Assembly (NCBI GenBank): GCA_016715105.1
Contig: JADKBO010000006.1
Span: 248,001-312,000 of the forward strand
Length of the DNA stretch: 64,000 bases
Reading direction: 5' to 3'
Origin: Saprospiraceae bacterium
GTDB lineage: Bacteria > Bacteroidota > Bacteroidia > Chitinophagales > Saprospiraceae
Both the position numbers and the translations under genes were made by a program. The notes below the pieces were generated by a model that saw only the letters and a program-made list of their open reading frames with translations, did not search any database and had not been told where the DNA came from. Positions 1 through 9,914 of the stretch are shown piece by piece. Numbering within the stretch: the first letter of the stretch is position 1; every line of letters starts with the position of its first letter.

Positions 1-42
1 GAGGGTTAAATAGTTATTGGCTCTTTCTTTCTAATTTCGGTT

Positions 43-684
43 TTATTTAAAAAAAGGATTGGTAAGCATTTCTTTCCCAATAGAAGAACTACCACCGTGT
101 CCCGGATAGATAACTGTTTCTTTGTCAAGTGAAAATAATTCTGATTGAATCCTAGATATCAGCGTATCATAATCTCCACCAGGTAGATCTGTCCTCCCTA
201 TACTTCCTGCAAATAGCGTGTCTCCAACAATACAGACATGATCCGCCTCACCGAGTAGACAAATGTGGCCAGGTGCATGGCCAGGCACAAACAAAACTTT
301 TAATTTAGTATTACCAAAGGCGATCTCCTGACCTTCTGCTAAAAAGCCAGAAATCTGTGGGGAAGGGTCATAAGGAAGTCCATACATCTGAGCTATCATC
401 GGTTGCATAAGTAAGGTTTGTTTTTCCAATTCGTGAGCAAACAAGGAAAGATTGTACTTTCTAGCAACAAATTGATTGCCCAAAACATGGTCTATGTGGC
501 AATGTGTATTGATCAACATGATCGGTTTGAGTTCATTTAGCTCAATAAAATCAGATAAGACTTTTTCTTCGTTTTTGTTGCTACAACCTGGATCTATGAT
601 GATGCATTCTTTTGTTTCATCATAGAGGATGTACATATTTTCCTGGAAGGCATTAAATTCAAAAATTTTTATTGCTAAAGCCAT
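43..684 (-). CDS. MBL-fold metallo-hydrolase (glyoxalase II-like)
   Basis: This 213-residue cytoplasmic protein belongs to the metallo-beta-lactamase fold superfamily, closest in layout to short glyoxalase II-like hydrolases that cleave thioesters such as S-lactoylglutathione. The metal-binding signature HCHIDH lies at residues 61-66, followed by PGHAPGH (H136, H140), GDTLF (D155) and YPGHGG (H196). This is the complete set of dinuclear zinc ligands. The C-terminal substrate domain of classical glyoxalase II is missing, so the true substrate is open; persulfide dioxygenase or another hydrolase is possible. It starts 23 nt downstream of the rnhB stop and is probably cotranscribed with it. The family is certain, the reaction is not. 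Confidence 0.85.
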   Translation of the reverse strand: MALAIKIFEFNAFQENMYILYDETKECIIIDPGCSNKNEEKVLSDFIELNELKPIMLINTHCHIDHVLGNQFVARKYNLSLFAHELEKQTLLMQPMIAQMYGLPYDPSPQISGFLAEGQEIAFGNTKLKVLFVPGHAPGHICLLGEADHVCIVGDTLFAGSIGRTDLPGGDYDTLISRIQSELFSLDKETVIYPGHGGSSSIGKEMLTNPFFK

Positions 685-707
685 ATTAAGTTTTGTAATT
701 TATCAAA

Positions 708-1342
708 TTAGATAGTTTGTTCGAATAAGTTGAGCTGAAGTGGATCTGGGTATAATTTAAATGACCTTCTATGAAAAGAGGTTGGGCCATGAGTAATGAT
801 GGCTTGTCTATGTAATTCTGTAGGGTAACCTTTATTCTCTATCCAACCATACATAGGAAACTGTTCATGAAGCTGGACCATGATATCATCTCGGTGGCAT
901 TTCGCTAAGATGGACGCTGCAGCTATACTTAGAAATTTGTCATCTCCTTTGATGATACATGTATGAGCAAAATCTTTATAGGGGATAAACCTGTTGCCGT
1001 CGATGAGTAAATGCCCCCCTTCTAAATTCATTTGGTCCAGTGCTTGATGCATAGCCAAAAGGAAGCGTTGAGAATGTTGTGTTTGTCAATGGCATGATTA
1101 TCCAAAATGCCGATTGCAAAACTGATGGCCTTTTCCATAATGATGGCTTTGGCTTCTTGCCTCTCATCAAAATTCAACTTTTTGCTATCCCTGATCAGTT
1201 TACTTTTAAAATTGCCAGGCAAAATGACTGCCGCAGCCACTACAGGACCCGCAAGACAACCCCTACCCGCTTCGTCACAGCCAATCTCAACTTGACCTTT
1301 TTTAAAATAAGACTTCAATTTGACCGCAATTGCTTTTTTCAA
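708..1342 (-). CDS. rnhB: Ribonuclease HII, interrupted by a 1-nt frameshift
   Basis: RNase HII cleaves the RNA strand of RNA/DNA hybrids and removes single ribonucleotides misincorporated in DNA. The N-terminal part shows the family signature GCDEAGRG (D23, E24) and GPVVAAAVIL. The C-terminal part, in another frame, carries LLIDGNRF and the SIAAASILAK and HRDD segments with further acidic ligands. The frame changes at 1057-1060, where the minus strand reads TTTT after an LNASF segment. One extra T restores a continuous protein of 211 residues, a normal RNase HII length. The 635-nt span plus one base is exactly divisible by three. A sequencing or assembly error is the simplest explanation; a real loss of function is possible. 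Confidence 0.88.
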
Positions 1343-1373
1343 TATTGTATAATTTTAAGTACACAAAACAACC

Positions 1374-2729
1374 TTAACTGAGCTGTTGCGCTTTGACTTT
1401 TATCAAATAATCCTCTTTTAGATTTTCATACATACCCTTACGTTGCACCGCATATGCAGCAATATAACCAACCATTGCTGCCAACATGAGGTGAAAAATT
1501 GCTGAATGTCTATCGGTCATTTCCAATACCAGAATCGCAGAAGTAAATGGAGATCTGGTCAAACCAGACAAAAAACCTGTCATTCCAGCAAGGACCAACA
1601 AATTGAAAGCACCACCTGTAATATTAAACCAATCTGCGATCAACCCGCCAAATGATGCACCGGTTGCCAACGAAGGGGCAAAAATTCCCGATGCAGCGCC
1701 TGAGCTAAAACTGAGGATTGGCGCAAAAAACCTTGCCAAAACCATGTCAATAGATCCATTTTTAGTGACTCCAAATAACAATGTCGTCATTTGCTCTTTT
1801 CCCGAGCCAATACCCTCTGGAGAAAAATAAACCATCATGACGGCAACCAAAAGCCCTAGAAATCCTACCATCAGATAATTTCCTGTTTTAGAAGTGATTC
1901 TTTTTTTGATCTTACTAATTTGAGCTATCAAACTTGTCATTAATGCAGAGGCAGTACCAACCACAAAACCCACCAAAATCACCATGAAAAACACTTTGTA
2001 TCCGCTATTGTCTATGGTAGGAAAACCAAGATATAAATAAGATCCATTCAACCATTGGGCAGTGAGACCAGCTATGATTACCCCTGTAAAAACATAATTC
2101 CTTATCCTGGCAATATGTACTCTTGATAGTTCTTCCACTACAAAAACTATTCCTCCCAGTGGGGTATTGAAAGCAGCTGCCAGACCTGCAGCTCCGCCAG
2201 TCATCAACATGATTCTATCAGAAACTTTTGGCCAATGTACGGGCAATCGATCTTGAATAATTTTAAAAACAGAACCTGAAATTTGTAATGTGGGACCTTC
2301 CCTACCGACAGCTGCCCCCGACAAAATCATTGTGAGGCTACTCACAAATTTGATAAACAAGACTCTTGCACTGAGTAAATATTTGATGAGATGCCTGTCT
2401 TGTGCATTGGCTAGTTCAAGGCTGGCCATCAATTGCGGAATGCCGCTACCCCTGGCTCCAGGCGCATAAACAACTACCATTCTCCATGCGATGATGAATA
2501 AGATGGGTACAATGACCAACGCCATTTTGGGATTTTTATCAAACCACCACTCATTAAACCCTTCAAAAATATGGAAAAGTTTTGCATAAGCCACTGCCAT
2601 ACAGCCTGTTACGAAAGCACCAAACCAAATGATCATGGATTTTAGCAATAATACCTTTGTGTTATCGTTGAGGTATGTATCTAAAAACCACTGTTTGTAT
2701 TGAAGGTATAATTCCTTTATTTTCGACAT
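1374..2729 (-). CDS. ClC-family chloride channel or H+/Cl- antiporter
   Basis: This is a 451-residue polytopic inner-membrane protein of the voltage-gated chloride channel family. The three anion-selectivity segments are present: GSGIPQ at residues 94-99, GREGP at 142-146 (its E144 is the gating glutamate) and GIFAPSLATGA near residue 350. The helix-rich GGAAGLAAAFNTPLGG segment is also typical. The gating glutamate favours a proton-coupled exchanger, but the second (proton) glutamate could not be assigned with confidence. No C-terminal CBS domains follow, so it is the short bacterial form. The ATG at 2729 was chosen over one 48 nt upstream because the downstream methionine gives the usual short soluble N-terminus. 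Confidence 0.9.
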   Translation of the reverse strand: MSKIKELYLQYKQWFLDTYLNDNTKVLLLKSMIIWFGAFVTGCMAVAYAKLFHIFEGFNEWWFDKNPKMALVIVPILFIIAWRMVVVYAPGARGSGIPQLMASLELANAQDRHLIKYLLSARVLFIKFVSSLTMILSGAAVGREGPTLQISGSVFKIIQDRLPVHWPKVSDRIMLMTGGAAGLAAAFNTPLGGIVFVVEELSRVHIARIRNYVFTGVIIAGLTAQWLNGSYLYLGFPTIDNSGYKVFFMVILVGFVVGTASALMTSLIAQISKIKKRITSKTGNYLMVGFLGLLVAVMMVYFSPEGIGSGKEQMTTLLFGVTKNGSIDMVLARFFAPILSFSSGAASGIFAPSLATGASFGGLIADWFNITGGAFNLLVLAGMTGFLSGLTRSPFTSAILVLEMTDRHSAIFHLMLAAMVGYIAAYAVQRKGMYENLKEDYLIKVKAQQLS

Positions 2730-2820
2730 CCATTCAATTTGTATGGTGAAGATAAGTCTTTTGACGATGCAGGTCAAAGTAAGGATATATTAAAAAAAAT
2801 GAAGGTGTAAAGAAAAATAT

Positions 2821-2828
2821 TATTTTTG
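2821..2828 (+). promoter_or_regulatory. Bacteroidota -7 promoter element
   Basis: TATTTTTG matches the Bacteroidota housekeeping -7 consensus TAnnTTTG and lies 18 nt before the ATG of the lipoprotein gene at 2846. No clear -33 TTTG is seen at the usual distance. Confidence 0.5.
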
Positions 2829-2845
2829 CACAAATTTTTAAAACA

Positions 2846-3442
2846 ATGATGAGATTAATTTTGGTACTTGGTTTGACAGGAATGCTTTTTACTGCTTGCA
2901 AAGACGAAGCAGCAGCCATAAGAGGAAAAGATTTGTCAAAGGAAATTATAGCGGTAAAAGACCTTCCTTTATTCACAACTTGTGACTTATTGAGCAAGGA
3001 ATTTTTAATGAAAGAAATGAAAGCAGATGATTTTACTTTCAATTCCAAAAATGGTGGAAGCAGTGAAACAACAGAAAGTTGTTTTTTCCAATGGACTACA
3101 GCCTCTAAACCAAATGCTGGCGTAATGCTTCAGATCATGAAAAATGCATTTGAAGAAGAAACACCTGTTTGGGCAACTGAATATATCAATGGTATGAAAG
3201 CTGGAAACGCAGGTACCGCCACCGAATCAGAAATGTTTAAAGAATTTGACGGTGCGGGCGATGATGGTGTTTACAGTAACAAATTATCACAATACTTTTG
3301 GAGATTGGGCAACAACTATGTGTTTATGTTGGCATTCAACCTAGATAACACTGAAGAAGAAAAACTGGAATTTGCAAAAGAGCTAGCTGAAGAAACCATG
3401 ACCAATTTTAAGGCAAGGCTAAAAGCTTTTGAAAACGAATAA
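2846..3442 (+). CDS. Small lipoprotein of unknown function
   Basis: A 198-residue protein with a type II signal peptide: a hydrophobic stretch is followed by a lipobox ending in FTAC, with the lipidated cysteine at residue 18. The mature part is acidic and contains a second cysteine-containing segment near CDLLSKEF and a third near SCFFQW, so one disulfide is possible. A segment with FWRLGNNYVFML suggests a compact beta-rich domain. I do not recognise the family. It stands alone between divergent neighbours, has its own promoter-like element 18 nt upstream and a strong terminator after its stop, so it is a monocistronic unit. Confidence 0.75.
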   Translation: MMRLILVLGLTGMLFTACKDEAAAIRGKDLSKEIIAVKDLPLFTTCDLLSKEFLMKEMKADDFTFNSKNGGSSETTESCFFQWTTASKPNAGVMLQIMKNAFEEETPVWATEYINGMKAGNAGTATESEMFKEFDGAGDDGVYSNKLSQYFWRLGNNYVFMLAFNLDNTEEEKLEFAKELAEETMTNFKARLKAFENE

Positions 3443-3463
3443 AAGCCTTCAAACAATATAGCT

Positions 3464-3503
3464 ACAAAAAAAGGGCGCTCATGATGTGAGTGCCCTTTTT
3501 TAT
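3464..3503. terminator. Bidirectional intrinsic terminator
   Basis: An A-tract, the stem GGGCgCTCA/TGAGtGCCC with a short ATGATG loop, and a T-tract lie between the convergent lipoprotein gene and gcvP. The A and T tracts on both sides allow termination in both directions. Confidence 0.85.
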
Positions 3504-3523
3504 TTTATTCAATGAATAAATGT

Positions 3524-6382
3524 TTACTTCATGTATTCTTCGATCGGTGGACAAGTACAAACCAGATTTCTATCGCCAAAAGCATTGTCTACCCTACTCA
3601 CAGATGGCCAATATTTAACCAGATCCTTAATATAAGGCAAGGGATAAACTGCTTTTTCTCTGGAATAACTATAAGGCCATTCATTTGCAGTTGCTACCAT
3701 TGCAGTGTGTGGCGCATTGGTCAAAGTATTTGATTTGGCATCCATTGTTCCGTTAGCAATTTCATCAATTTCTTTTCTGATTTCCAACATGGCGTCGCAA
3801 AATCTATCAAGTTCTGCCTTTCCTTCACTTTCTGTAGGTTCTATCATGATGGTTCCTGCAACTGGAAAAGATAAGGTAGGTGCATGAAACCCAAAATCAA
3901 TCAACCTTTTTGCCAAATCCTCTGCAGTAATCAAAGCCTTGAACGGTCTTAAATCGATGATCAATTCGTGGGCAGCTCTACCTTTTGATCCAGTATATAA
4001 AACACTGTACTCCTTTTCCAATCTTGCCTTGATATAATTTGCATTCAAACTTGCAAACCTTGTAGCATTGGTGAGACCCTCTGATCCCAACATTCTGATG
4101 TATGCATAGGAAATAAGCAAAATAGAAGCACTTCCAAAAGCCGCAGCGGAAACCGCGTGAATTGCTTTTTGGCCACCTGTTTTCGCATAAACGTGTCCAG
4201 GCAAATAGGGAGCTAACTTATCATTTACACAAATCGGCCCCATCCCAGGTCCACCACCACCGTGAGGAATGGCAAAAGTTTTGTGCAAGTTGAGGTGACA
4301 AACATCAGCACCAATAGTTCCAGGATTTGTCAAACCAACTTGTGCATTCATATTCGCACCATCCATGTAGACCAAACCTCCATTGTCATGGATAATTTTG
4401 CAAATTTGCTTTATACCTGTTTCAAAAACCCCATGTGTACTTGGGTAAGTGATCATGAGACAAGACAAGTTATCTTTGTGAGCTATGGCTTTTGCTTCGA
4501 GATCAGCCGCATCTATATTTCCCTTTTCATCACAAGCTACGACTTCAACTTCCATACCAGCCATTACTGCACTAGCGGGATTGGTTCCATGCGCAGAGGA
4601 AGGAATCAAAGCAATTTTTCTGTGATGATCGCCTCTATCTTCATGATAAGCTCTGATGGTCAATAAACCAGTGTATTCGCCTTGAGCTCCGCTATTTGGT
4701 TGTAATGAGCAAGCAGTAAATCCTGTACAAACATTCAGATACTCAGACAATTCTTCAAATATTTGATAATAACCTTCTGTTTGTTCTACCGGTGCAAAAG
4801 GGTGAATATCTGCAAAATGAGACCAACTGAGTGGTATTAATTCCGTAGCAGCATTGAGTTTCATGGTACAAGACCCTAAAGCTATCATGCTATGAGTGAG
4901 AGAAAGGTCTTTGTTTTCCAATCTTTTGATGTAACGCATCATCTCTGTTTCACTACCATAGGAAGAAAAAATGGGATGCGTCAAATATTCTGATTGGCGA
5001 CTGATGTAATCAGGAAGATTGCCAACTGTTTCAACCTTTTCAAGAGACTTTCCGCTTACATTCTCAAAAATAGCAATGATCTGCTGGATGTCTTGATCCG
5101 TAATGTCTTCGCCAACTGATAATCCTATTCGATTGTTATTGTAGAAAAAATTAAACTTGGCTTCTTCAGCCAAAGATTTTATTTTATCCAGTTTTTCGGC
5201 ACCGACCTCAATAGTGATGGTATCAAAGTGATGGTTGGTGATCACTTCAAAACCAGCAGCCACAATTTGACTTTTGAGCATTGCCGTCTGTTGGTAAATT
5301 TTTTCAGCAATGGCTTTGATACCTTTGGGACCATGATAAACTGCATACATGGCAGCCATATTTGCCAACAAAGCCTGAGCAGTACATATATTAGAGGTAG
5401 CTTTCTCTCTTCTGATGTGTTGTTCCCTAGTTTGCAAAGCCATCCTTAAAGCGGGTGCTCCAGTAGCATCTTGAGATATACCGATTATTCTTCCGGGTAT
5501 CAACCTCTTGTATTCATCTGATGTAGCAAAATAGGCAGCATGTGGTCCGCCATATCCTAGTGGAATACCAAATCTTTGGGTGTTACCAACGGCAATATCT
5601 GCTCCCCATTCTCCAGGAGGGACCAGAAGTGCTAGGGAAAGAATATCGGCTGCCACGCAAACCATTATTTCAGATTTCTTGCAATCCTGTACAAATTCGC
5701 TATAATCGTTTACTTCTCCAGTACTATCAGGATATTGTAAAAGCACACCAAAAACCTTGGCATCGAGTTCAAAAGATTTCCATGGAGCCACCACTACTTC
5801 AATATCCAATGGCAAAGCCCTTGTTTTCAATACATCAATGGTTTGGGAAAAAACATTTTCATCAACCAAAAACCTATTGGCTTTATCTGTTTTAGCGCGT
5901 TTATTTTTGATACCCTCCATCATAGCCATGGCCTCAGCCGCCGCTGTTGCTTCGTCCAAAAGAGAAGCATTGGCTACTGGAAGACCCGTGAGGTCAGCAA
6001 CCACAGTTTGATAATTGAGCAAAGACTCGAGTCTACCTTGGGCAATTTCGGCCTGATAAGGTGTGTATTGAGTATACCACCCTGGGTTTTGAAATATATT
6101 TCTTGCGATCACAGATGGGGTAACTGTACCATAATATCCTTGGCCAATAAAGTTTTTATAAACTTTATTTTTCATAGAAATTTGCTTTAAATGGTGCAGA
6201 AGTTCAAACTCTGTTAAAGCTTCCGGGATGTCTATGGGTTCTTGCAGTCTGATGGTCTCAGGTACTGTCTCATCAATGAGTTGGTCGATATTATCGAGAT
6301 CCAACAAGTCCAACATCTTACGGGTTTCGTCTTTCGAAGGGCCTATGTGTCTTCTTTCAAAGGAAAAAATATTGTCAATCAT
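3524..6382 (-). CDS. gcvP: Glycine dehydrogenase (decarboxylating), P-protein
   Basis: This 952-residue pyridoxal-phosphate enzyme is the P-protein of the glycine cleavage system; it decarboxylates glycine and passes the aminomethyl group to the lipoyl H-protein. The length is that of the fused, homodimeric form. The start IFSFERRHIGPSKDE is the typical N-terminus, and the PLP lysine lies near residue 700 in HLNLHKTFAIPHGGGGPG, preceded by MDGANMNAQVG. The glycine-rich loop after the lysine is intact. gcvH and gcvT are not next to it, so the system is scattered in this genome, as is common in Bacteroidota. It ends at the bidirectional terminator at 3464-3503. Confidence 0.98.
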   Translation of the reverse strand: MIDNIFSFERRHIGPSKDETRKMLDLLDLDNIDQLIDETVPETIRLQEPIDIPEALTEFELLHHLKQISMKNKVYKNFIGQGYYGTVTPSVIARNIFQNPGWYTQYTPYQAEIAQGRLESLLNYQTVVADLTGLPVANASLLDEATAAAEAMAMMEGIKNKRAKTDKANRFLVDENVFSQTIDVLKTRALPLDIEVVVAPWKSFELDAKVFGVLLQYPDSTGEVNDYSEFVQDCKKSEIMVCVAADILSLALLVPPGEWGADIAVGNTQRFGIPLGYGGPHAAYFATSDEYKRLIPGRIIGISQDATGAPALRMALQTREQHIRREKATSNICTAQALLANMAAMYAVYHGPKGIKAIAEKIYQQTAMLKSQIVAAGFEVITNHHFDTITIEVGAEKLDKIKSLAEEAKFNFFYNNNRIGLSVGEDITDQDIQQIIAIFENVSGKSLEKVETVGNLPDYISRQSEYLTHPIFSSYGSETEMMRYIKRLENKDLSLTHSMIALGSCTMKLNAATELIPLSWSHFADIHPFAPVEQTEGYYQIFEELSEYLNVCTGFTACSLQPNSGAQGEYTGLLTIRAYHEDRGDHHRKIALIPSSAHGTNPASAVMAGMEVEVVACDEKGNIDAADLEAKAIAHKDNLSCLMITYPSTHGVFETGIKQICKIIHDNGGLVYMDGANMNAQVGLTNPGTIGADVCHLNLHKTFAIPHGGGGPGMGPICVNDKLAPYLPGHVYAKTGGQKAIHAVSAAAFGSASILLISYAYIRMLGSEGLTNATRFASLNANYIKARLEKEYSVLYTGSKGRAAHELIIDLRPFKALITAEDLAKRLIDFGFHAPTLSFPVAGTIMIEPTESEGKAELDRFCDAMLEIRKEIDEIANGTMDAKSNTLTNAPHTAMVATANEWPYSYSREKAVYPLPYIKDLVKYWPSVSRVDNAFGDRNLVCTCPPIEEYMK

Positions 6383-6806
6383 TTGGTCGGTGTGTAAGTA
6401 AGGCGTAAAAGTAGAGATATTTTTAATTATTTAAATGCTTACAAAAGATCGGACTATAGATTTATTTTTTTAAATCTTTGCCACAAACATATTAAATCTC
6501 TACAATAAACAAAAGGGATGCTATTGGGTTGCAGAACGAGCTACATAAAATTTCATGATTTTCTACGCAACCATAACGAGAGAAAGTTGTCATTTTCAGT
6601 TTAACCTCAATTAATAAAAATAAACATATAAATACAAAATTTTATATGTTGGAATAATATAATCCATATCTTTATGACCCGCAATTAAATGTGAAATTCT
6701 TGACTCGAAAAGGCTTATTTTATTAGGAAAATAAAATAAATGGAGGCATTAATATCAAAAGAATTATATTTGCGCAGTTTTTTAAAAAATTTAACCATAT
6801 TAGAAG
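6383..6806. other. Divergent intergenic region between gcvP and secDF
   Basis: This 424-nt AT-rich region separates two divergent genes and must hold both promoters. A TATATTTG sequence at 6765-6772 fits the TAnnTTTG -7 consensus for secDF, 34 nt before its ATG. No riboswitch-like fold was recognised ahead of gcvP, although glycine riboswitches are known in other phyla. Nothing else stands out. Confidence 0.5.
6765..6772 (+). promoter_or_regulatory. -7 promoter element of secDF
   Basis: TATATTTG matches TAnnTTTG exactly and lies 34 nt upstream of the secDF start codon. A matching -33 TTTG was not found. Confidence 0.5.
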
Positions 6807-9800
6807 ATGCAAGGAAAGGGATTGATAAAGCTAATTTTAGTATTACTCCTATTAGTGTGTTTGTTTTCAGTTTTTTACTTCATACCAACAGGGAGAGTAG
6901 AAAGAGATGCTGATAATTATGCTCAGGAAATGAGCGCTAATCTGACAGGCGCGGATAAAGCTGCTGTTGAAAAAGATGCGAGAGCCAAGTATCTGGATTC
7001 TATGTCCAGTGAAACGATATTGAGCATCCCTTTGATTGCAAAATACACTTACAATGATTTGAAAAGCCAACAGTTGGCGCTTGGACTTGACTTGAAAGGT
7101 GGTATGAGTTCAGTTCTAGAAGTAGACCTTCAAGAATTGCTTGTTGCCCTTGCAGGTAGAAATGCCAAAGACGTTGACTTTGTGGCTGCACTCGAAGCTG
7201 CTAAAACAGCGCAGTTGACAGAGCAATCAGACTATGTTTCATTGTTTGTTAGGGAATTTAGAAAAATTGCACCAAACAGAAAGCTAGCGACTATTTTTCA
7301 ACAAAGTGAAACTTTGGAAGACATCAATTTGGACACTTCTGATGGTGAAGTGGAAAAGAAATTGAGAGAAAAGGCAGATCAAACAGTTGATCTTACTTAC
7401 AAAATGTTGAAAGAAAGGATCGACAGATTGGGTGTTGTACAACCAAATGTGTCTCTTGATGAAAATAGAGATTTGATCCTTGTAGAAATGCCAGGTATTG
7501 ACAATCCACAAAGGGCAAGGCAATATTTGTCTCAGAGTGCAAAACTTGAGTTCTGGGAAACTTATAGATTTACAGACAATGGTGTCTTAGCTTCATTACA
7601 AGAAGCTGATAGAAGATTGAAAGGTGTTTCTGATACTACAGCAGTGGATTCTGCTTCACTTAACGCAGTCGGTCCATTACTTTCTGTTTTACAACTCAAT
7701 GGCCAAAATGGTGTTCAATACCCCAAACTGTTGTAGGGGTTGCGGATAAAAACAAAACAAAAGTAATTTCTGAAATGTTGGAAAGGCCTGAGATTGCTTC
7801 TTTATTTCCTAAAAATTTGAAATTACTTTGGGGATATAAGCCATATCAAGACCCAACAACTAGAAATCCTACGGGTCAATATGAGCTTTATGCCATCAAA
7901 ACACAACCCTAACACAGACAATGCACCCATTGATGGTGATGTGGTAACAAGTGCAGGTCAAACTCAAGATCAAATAACTGGTGAGCCTCAAGTAAATCTT
8001 ACCATGAATGCTGCAGGTGCTAAAAAGTGGGCAGAATTAACAGGAAAAGCATACAATGGTAATGCAGAAGGCAACAGAAGAGAAATTGCCATCGTATTGG
8101 ATGAACAAGTAGTAACTGCACCAAGTGTTAACACAGGAGCAATCACTGGCGGTTCTTCAGTAATATCAGGTAGCTTCAACGTACAAGAGGCTATTGACTT
8201 ATCCAACATACTTGAGGTTGGTAAATTGCCTGCAAAAACAAAAATTATTCAAGAAGCGCAAGTCGGTCCTACATTAGGAAAACAAAACATCCAAAAATCT
8301 ACATTGTCTTTGGTTTTGGGATTTCTCTTAGTCTTGGGATTTATGATATTTTATTATGCTAAAGGTGGAGTTGTATCAGTTTTGGCATTATTATTAAACA
8401 TCATTTTGATATTTGGAACATTGTCTAGCTTTGGTACAGTGCTTACACTTCCTGGTATAGCAGGTATCGTTTTAACCATTGGTATGGCGGTAGATGCCAA
8501 CGTGATCATTTTTGAAAGGATTCGAGAAGAACTGCGAGCAGGGAAAACCATGCTTCAATCGATCTCCGATGGTTTTACTGGATCATATAGTTCTATCATA
8601 GATGCCAACGTCACTACCATTCTTACAGCGATCGTATTGGCTTACTTCGGTTTGGGTCCAATCAAAGGTTTTGCAGTTGTATTGATCGTTGGTGTTATCT
8701 CTTCCATGTTTACAGCAGTTGTAGTTGGTAAATTTTTCATCGACAGTTATGTAAAAGATGGCGAAAGGAAAATGTCATTCTGGACTGGCGTAAGTAAAGA
8801 ATCTTTGGCCAACCTTAATTTTGATTGGGTAGGTAAGAGAAAATATGCTTACATGTTCTCAGGTATACTCATTGCTGCAAGTTTGATCTCTATTGCGGTG
8901 AGAGGTTTTGAATTGGGTGTTGATTTCACGGGTGGATATTCTTACAACGTTCAACTTGATGGTGCTGCAGATATCAATTCTGAAAAATTGAGACAAGGTT
9001 TGAAGGATGTTTTCGGATCAGTTCCAGTTGTAAAACAAATTGATGCCAACAATACATTCAATATCATCACTTCATATAATATCAATGATACAGGTGAAGG
9101 TGCAGATGAAAAAGTAAGCACCAAATTATATGAAGGATTGAAAGCAATCACAGGCAGTAACACTACTTACGAAGCATTTAAAAATAGCGCTGGTTCCGAT
9201 ACTGGTTCAAAAATCATGAGCTTCAGTAAGGTAGGTCCTACAATTGCAGATGATATAAAGAAGAGCTCATTTTATGCAGGTATGTTTGCATTGATTTTGA
9301 TCTTTATATACATCTTTATCAGATTCAGCAAGTGGCAATATTCAATGGGCGCGATTATAGCTTTATTCCACGATACGATTATCACATTGGGTATTTTCTC
9401 AATGTTGTATGGTTGGGCTGGTTTCTCTCTAGAAATTGACCAAGCCTTCATTGCGGCTATACTTACAGTGATTGGATACTCTATCAATGATACAGTGATT
9501 GTATTTGATAGGATCAGAGAATATTTTGGTCTTTATCCAAATAAAACAAAAGATGAGGTCATCAATGATGCGATCAACCAAACATTTTCTAGAACGACTA
9601 TCACATCCATGACTACTTTGTTTGTGGTTTTAGTATTGTTCTTATTTGGTGGATCAAGTATCAAAGGATTTGCTTTCGCGATATTAGTTGGTATCTTAGT
9701 AGGTACTTATTCTTCTATCTTTGTTGCAACTCCAATTGTAAGAGACCTTACTGATGATATCTCCATTCAGAAGCGTGTATCACCAGCAAAAACAGCAAAA

Positions 9801-9812
9801 GCAGTTAGCTAA
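6807..9812 (+). CDS. secDF: Fused protein-export membrane protein SecDF, with two compensating frameshifts
   Basis: SecDF uses the proton gradient to drive late steps of Sec-dependent export. Reading through two frameshifts gives one protein of 1001 residues, normal for the fused Bacteroidota form. The SecD half has an N-terminal membrane helix, the LKGGMSSVLEVDL motif and a periplasmic domain; the membrane part carries GMAVDANVIIFERI. The SecF half has ELGVDFTGGYSYNV and GYSINDTVIVFDRI, giving 12 helices in all. The frame is lost by one missing base in CCCC at 7721-7724 and regained by one extra base near AAAA at 7898-7901. The bridging frame encodes VVGVADKNKTKVISEMLERP and further conserved-looking sequence. 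An error is likelier than programmed shifting, because an essential gene is affected. Confidence 0.93.
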
Positions 9813-9854
9813 ACATAATTTCTAAGGGAATATTTTCCCAACGGAAACAAAAAT

Positions 9855-9897
9855 AAAAGGACCTTCGTTTGATATAGAACGAAGGTCTTTTTATTTT
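9855..9897 (+). terminator. Intrinsic terminator after secDF
   Basis: The stem GGACCTTCGTT / AACGAAGGTCT with loop TGATATAG and a following T-tract lies 43 nt after the secDF stop. Confidence 0.9.
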
Positions 9898-9914
9898 TAT
9901 CCAAAAGTCACTTG

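Noticed and set aside
708..1058. Independent gene downstream of the N-terminal rnhB fragment
   Set aside because: It encodes the C-terminal half of RNase HII in register after a 1-nt shift; together they give a normal-length protein.
4262..4666. Plus-strand open reading frames inside gcvP, and similar frames opposite other long genes
   Set aside because: They are antisense shadows of strongly conserved coding sequence.
7700..7920. Programmed frameshifting in secDF as the main explanation
   Set aside because: The same kind of homopolymer indel occurs in three other genes of the window, so error is the simpler cause; kept only as a low-interest note.
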